From contig JASHRR010001107.1 in assembly GCA_030037185.1 (NCBI GenBank), positions 1 through 5,884 on the forward strand: a stretch of 5,884 nt of DNA, read 5' to 3'. Under the pieces are notes generated by a model that was not told the DNA's origin, searched no databases, and was given only the letters and a program-made list of their open reading frames with translations. The DNA comes from Xanthobacteraceae bacterium. GTDB lineage: Bacteria; Pseudomonadota; Alphaproteobacteria; Rhizobiales; Xanthobacteraceae. Shown piece by piece: positions 4,729 to 5,884 of the stretch. How positions within the stretch are numbered: position 1 is the first letter of the stretch; every line of letters begins with the position of its first letter. The position numbers and the translations under genes were made by a program.

Positions 4729-5498
4729 CAGCGCCAGTCGCCGGCGGCAGTCTGCACCACGGCCAGCGCCGCCACTGCTGCCGTGTCGGCGCGCAAGATG
4801 CGCGGACCGAGCGCAATTCGCGATGTCCGTGGCCGCCGCACAAGCGCCGCACGCTCCTCCTCGCCAAATCCCCCCTCTGGACCGATCAGCACCGCCATTT
4901 CCACATCGTTTGTACATGCGCCGCCCAAATAACTGCGCAAATCGGCCCGCACCGCCGCAACCGGATCGCCGCACGGCGCGTCCTCGTCGCAGAATGTGAG
5001 GTGGCAGGCCGAGCCCAGCGCCGTGATGGCGGTGGTAAAATCGAGCGGCGCTGCGATCTGCGGAATGGTCAAGATACCGCACTGCTCCGCCGCCTCGACG
5101 GCATTCGCCCGCATCCGCTCAAGGTTGACGCGCTCGGCCTGGGTGCGGCGCATGATCACAGGGTGAAGGGTTGACGCGCCCATCTCGACCGCCTTTTGCA
5201 CCATGTAGTCGAGCCGGGCCCGCTTGAGGGGCGAAAACAGATAATGCAGCTTGCAGACCTCAGGTTGTCGTCTTACAATTTCTTCAACCTGTAGGACGGT
5301 ATTTTGTCTGCCCGCGCGGGCGAGACTGGCGCTCCATTCGCCATCCGTTCCGTTAAACACCAGGACGGAGTCGCCAGCCACCCGCCGCAACACCGTCGCC
5401 AGGTAATGGATTTGGGCGGCGTTCAGGGCGACCGTGAGGCCGGCAGCAAGCGGTGTCGCAACAAACAGCCGCGGACTGCGAAAATCGTAGCGCGCCAT
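4728..5498 (-). CDS. rsmE: 16S rRNA (uracil(1498)-N3)-methyltransferase RsmE
   Basis: RsmE is a SPOUT-class (knotted) methyltransferase that uses SAM to methylate N3 of U1498 in 16S rRNA, near the decoding centre. The 256-residue product is close to the family's usual 240-250. The N-terminal PUA-like part shows HYLATVLRRVAGD (31-43) and LVFNGTDGEW (46-55). The SPOUT part shows LDYMVQKAVEMG (96-107), EQCG (138-141), the SAM-loop motif LIGPEGGF (204-211) and the knot motif LGPRILRADTA (230-240). In E. coli the last motif ends RTET, so RADT is a mild variant. The start is the ATG at 5498, where homology begins (MARYDFRSPRLFV). The frame is open for a further 104 codons upstream, but that sequence has no family similarity and overlaps the divergent gene. 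The Shine-Dalgarno is weak. It leads the five leftward genes. Confidence 0.96.
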   Translation of the reverse strand: MARYDFRSPRLFVATPLAAGLTVALNAAQIHYLATVLRRVAGDSVLVFNGTDGEWSASLARAGRQNTVLQVEEIVRRQPEVCKLHYLFSPLKRARLDYMVQKAVEMGASTLHPVIMRRTQAERVNLERMRANAVEAAEQCGILTIPQIAAPLDFTTAITALGSACHLTFCDEDAPCGDPVAAVRADLRSYLGGACTNDVEMAVLIGPEGGFGEEERAALVRRPRTSRIALGPRILRADTAAVAALAVVQTAAGDWR

Positions 5499-5750
5499 GG
5501 ACAAAATCCGGAGTCCGCCGCCTATCTCAGCGAGCGCGTCCAGCGCCGCGCAACCTGCAGGCGAGGCGCCCGCGCTCCCGAAGGGAGGGCAGAACGTAAC
5601 GCCGCTAGCAAGGTGTCTTATTTCTGACCGCATCAGCACGGTCTGCCGCCTTGTCGCCGAAATCTGGGGGTTGATTTCCGCTTTGTCACCGAGTCGATAA
5701 GGAACCGCATCCCTTGTGATGCCGATCGAGGCTTGAGGGGAAACCACGTC
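5499..5750. other. Divergent intergenic region between rsmE and the exported-protein gene
   Basis: These 252 bases should hold promoters in both directions. On the plus strand TTGATT (5671-5676) is followed by TCGATA (5694-5699) at 17 bases or GATAAG (5696-5701) at 19; both -10 matches are poor. A short stem CTCCC (5575-5579) with GGGAG (5583-5587) lies in the rsmE leader. I found no convincing rsmE promoter and no small gene. Confidence 0.4.
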
Positions 5751-5884
5751 ATGGGCACTTGTCAGCGCCTTCTTCTCCTTGTTGCCATCATGATGCTCGC
5801 CGTCCACCACGCGGCCGCGCAGACGCAGACGCTGCCGTGGCCGACCGATCCGCCGCGAGCCGGCGGCGCGGCGCCATGGCCCGG
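5751..5884 (+). CDS. Exported proline-rich protein, N-terminal part only
   Basis: 44 codons are visible and the frame is open to the window edge. A signal peptide is clear: MGTCQR, a hydrophobic core LLLLVAIMMLAV (7-18), then HHAAAQ with cleavage probably after AAA (21-23). The mature start is rich in Pro, Trp and Ala, with LPWPTDPP at 28-35 and APWP at 41-44. Similar PWP-rich starts occur in short secreted proteins of Bradyrhizobium; the function is unknown and this link is from memory. GAGGGG at 5735-5740, 10 bases before the ATG, is a good ribosome binding site. It is divergent from rsmE. An outer-membrane or periplasmic location is inferred. Confidence 0.75.
   Translation, partial: MGTCQRLLLLVAIMMLAVHHAAAQTQTLPWPTDPPRAGGAAPWP

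Noticed and set aside
4221..5174. Long plus-strand open frame (317 codons) opposite rsmE and the secreted protein
   Set aside because: Antisense shadow: its Arg/Pro/His-rich translation lacks any domain, while the minus strand encodes clear families throughout.
5499..5810. 104-codon upstream extension of rsmE
   Set aside because: RsmE homology begins at the ATG at 5498, and the extension overlaps the ribosome binding site and signal peptide of the divergent gene.
1..5884. CRISPR array, insertion sequence, prophage, toxin-antitoxin or defence system
   Set aside because: No regularly spaced repeats, no transposase or integrase motifs, no terminal inverted repeats with target duplications, and all sizeable genes fall in housekeeping or envelope families.
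1..5884. tRNA or rRNA genes
   Set aside because: I saw no TTCGA-type T-loop with matching acceptor stem and no rRNA-like conserved blocks on either strand.

Overview
The window reads as chromosomal DNA of a GC-rich alphaproteobacterium, most likely Hyphomicrobiales and near the Bradyrhizobium/Rhodopseudomonas group. The evidence is the GC-rich codon use, a small outer-membrane beta-barrel protein of the rhizobial Omp25/RopB type, and the sequence style of RsmE, RlmJ and the secreted proteins. I see no mobile element, CRISPR array, tRNA or rRNA, and no sign of recent transfer. It is mostly ordinary housekeeping and envelope sequence; the less ordinary items are small.

Layout, left to right. 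(1) 1-509, minus strand: the N-terminal 169 codons of a short-chain dehydrogenase of the pteridine reductase (PTR1/FolM) type, cut by the window edge. (2) 510-962: a divergent, locally AT-richer intergenic region with two abutting inverted repeats and candidate promoters. (3) 963-1640, plus strand: an exported outer-membrane beta-barrel protein with two CX3C motifs. (4) 1641-1814: a convergent gap with a long-range inverted repeat, a GC palindrome and a 19-nt tandem repeat. (5) 1815-5498, minus strand, five genes all reading leftward. In transcription order they are rsmE (16S rRNA m3U1498 methyltransferase), a conserved secreted protein of unknown function, a secreted RNase T2, rlmJ (23S rRNA m6A2030 methyltransferase) and a CspA-type cold-shock protein. 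(6) 5751-5884, plus strand: the start of a proline-rich exported protein, cut by the window edge and divergent from rsmE.

How the genes fit together. The secreted protein and RNase T2 are 22 nt apart and are probably co-transcribed. The other gaps (177, 113 and 336 nt) each hold hairpins, so they may be separate units. Four of the five leftward genes act on RNA: two rRNA base methyltransferases, a periplasmic or extracellular endoribonuclease and an RNA chaperone. Whether that is functional or coincidental cannot be told from sequence.

Points most worth checking: an off-consensus catalytic motif in RlmJ (DPAFE for DPPY/F), Arg for Lys in the second RNase T2 active-site motif, competing hairpins around the ribosome binding sites of the cold-shock gene and of the secreted protein, and a perfect 8-bp inverted repeat around a TTGACC hexamer upstream of the latter.
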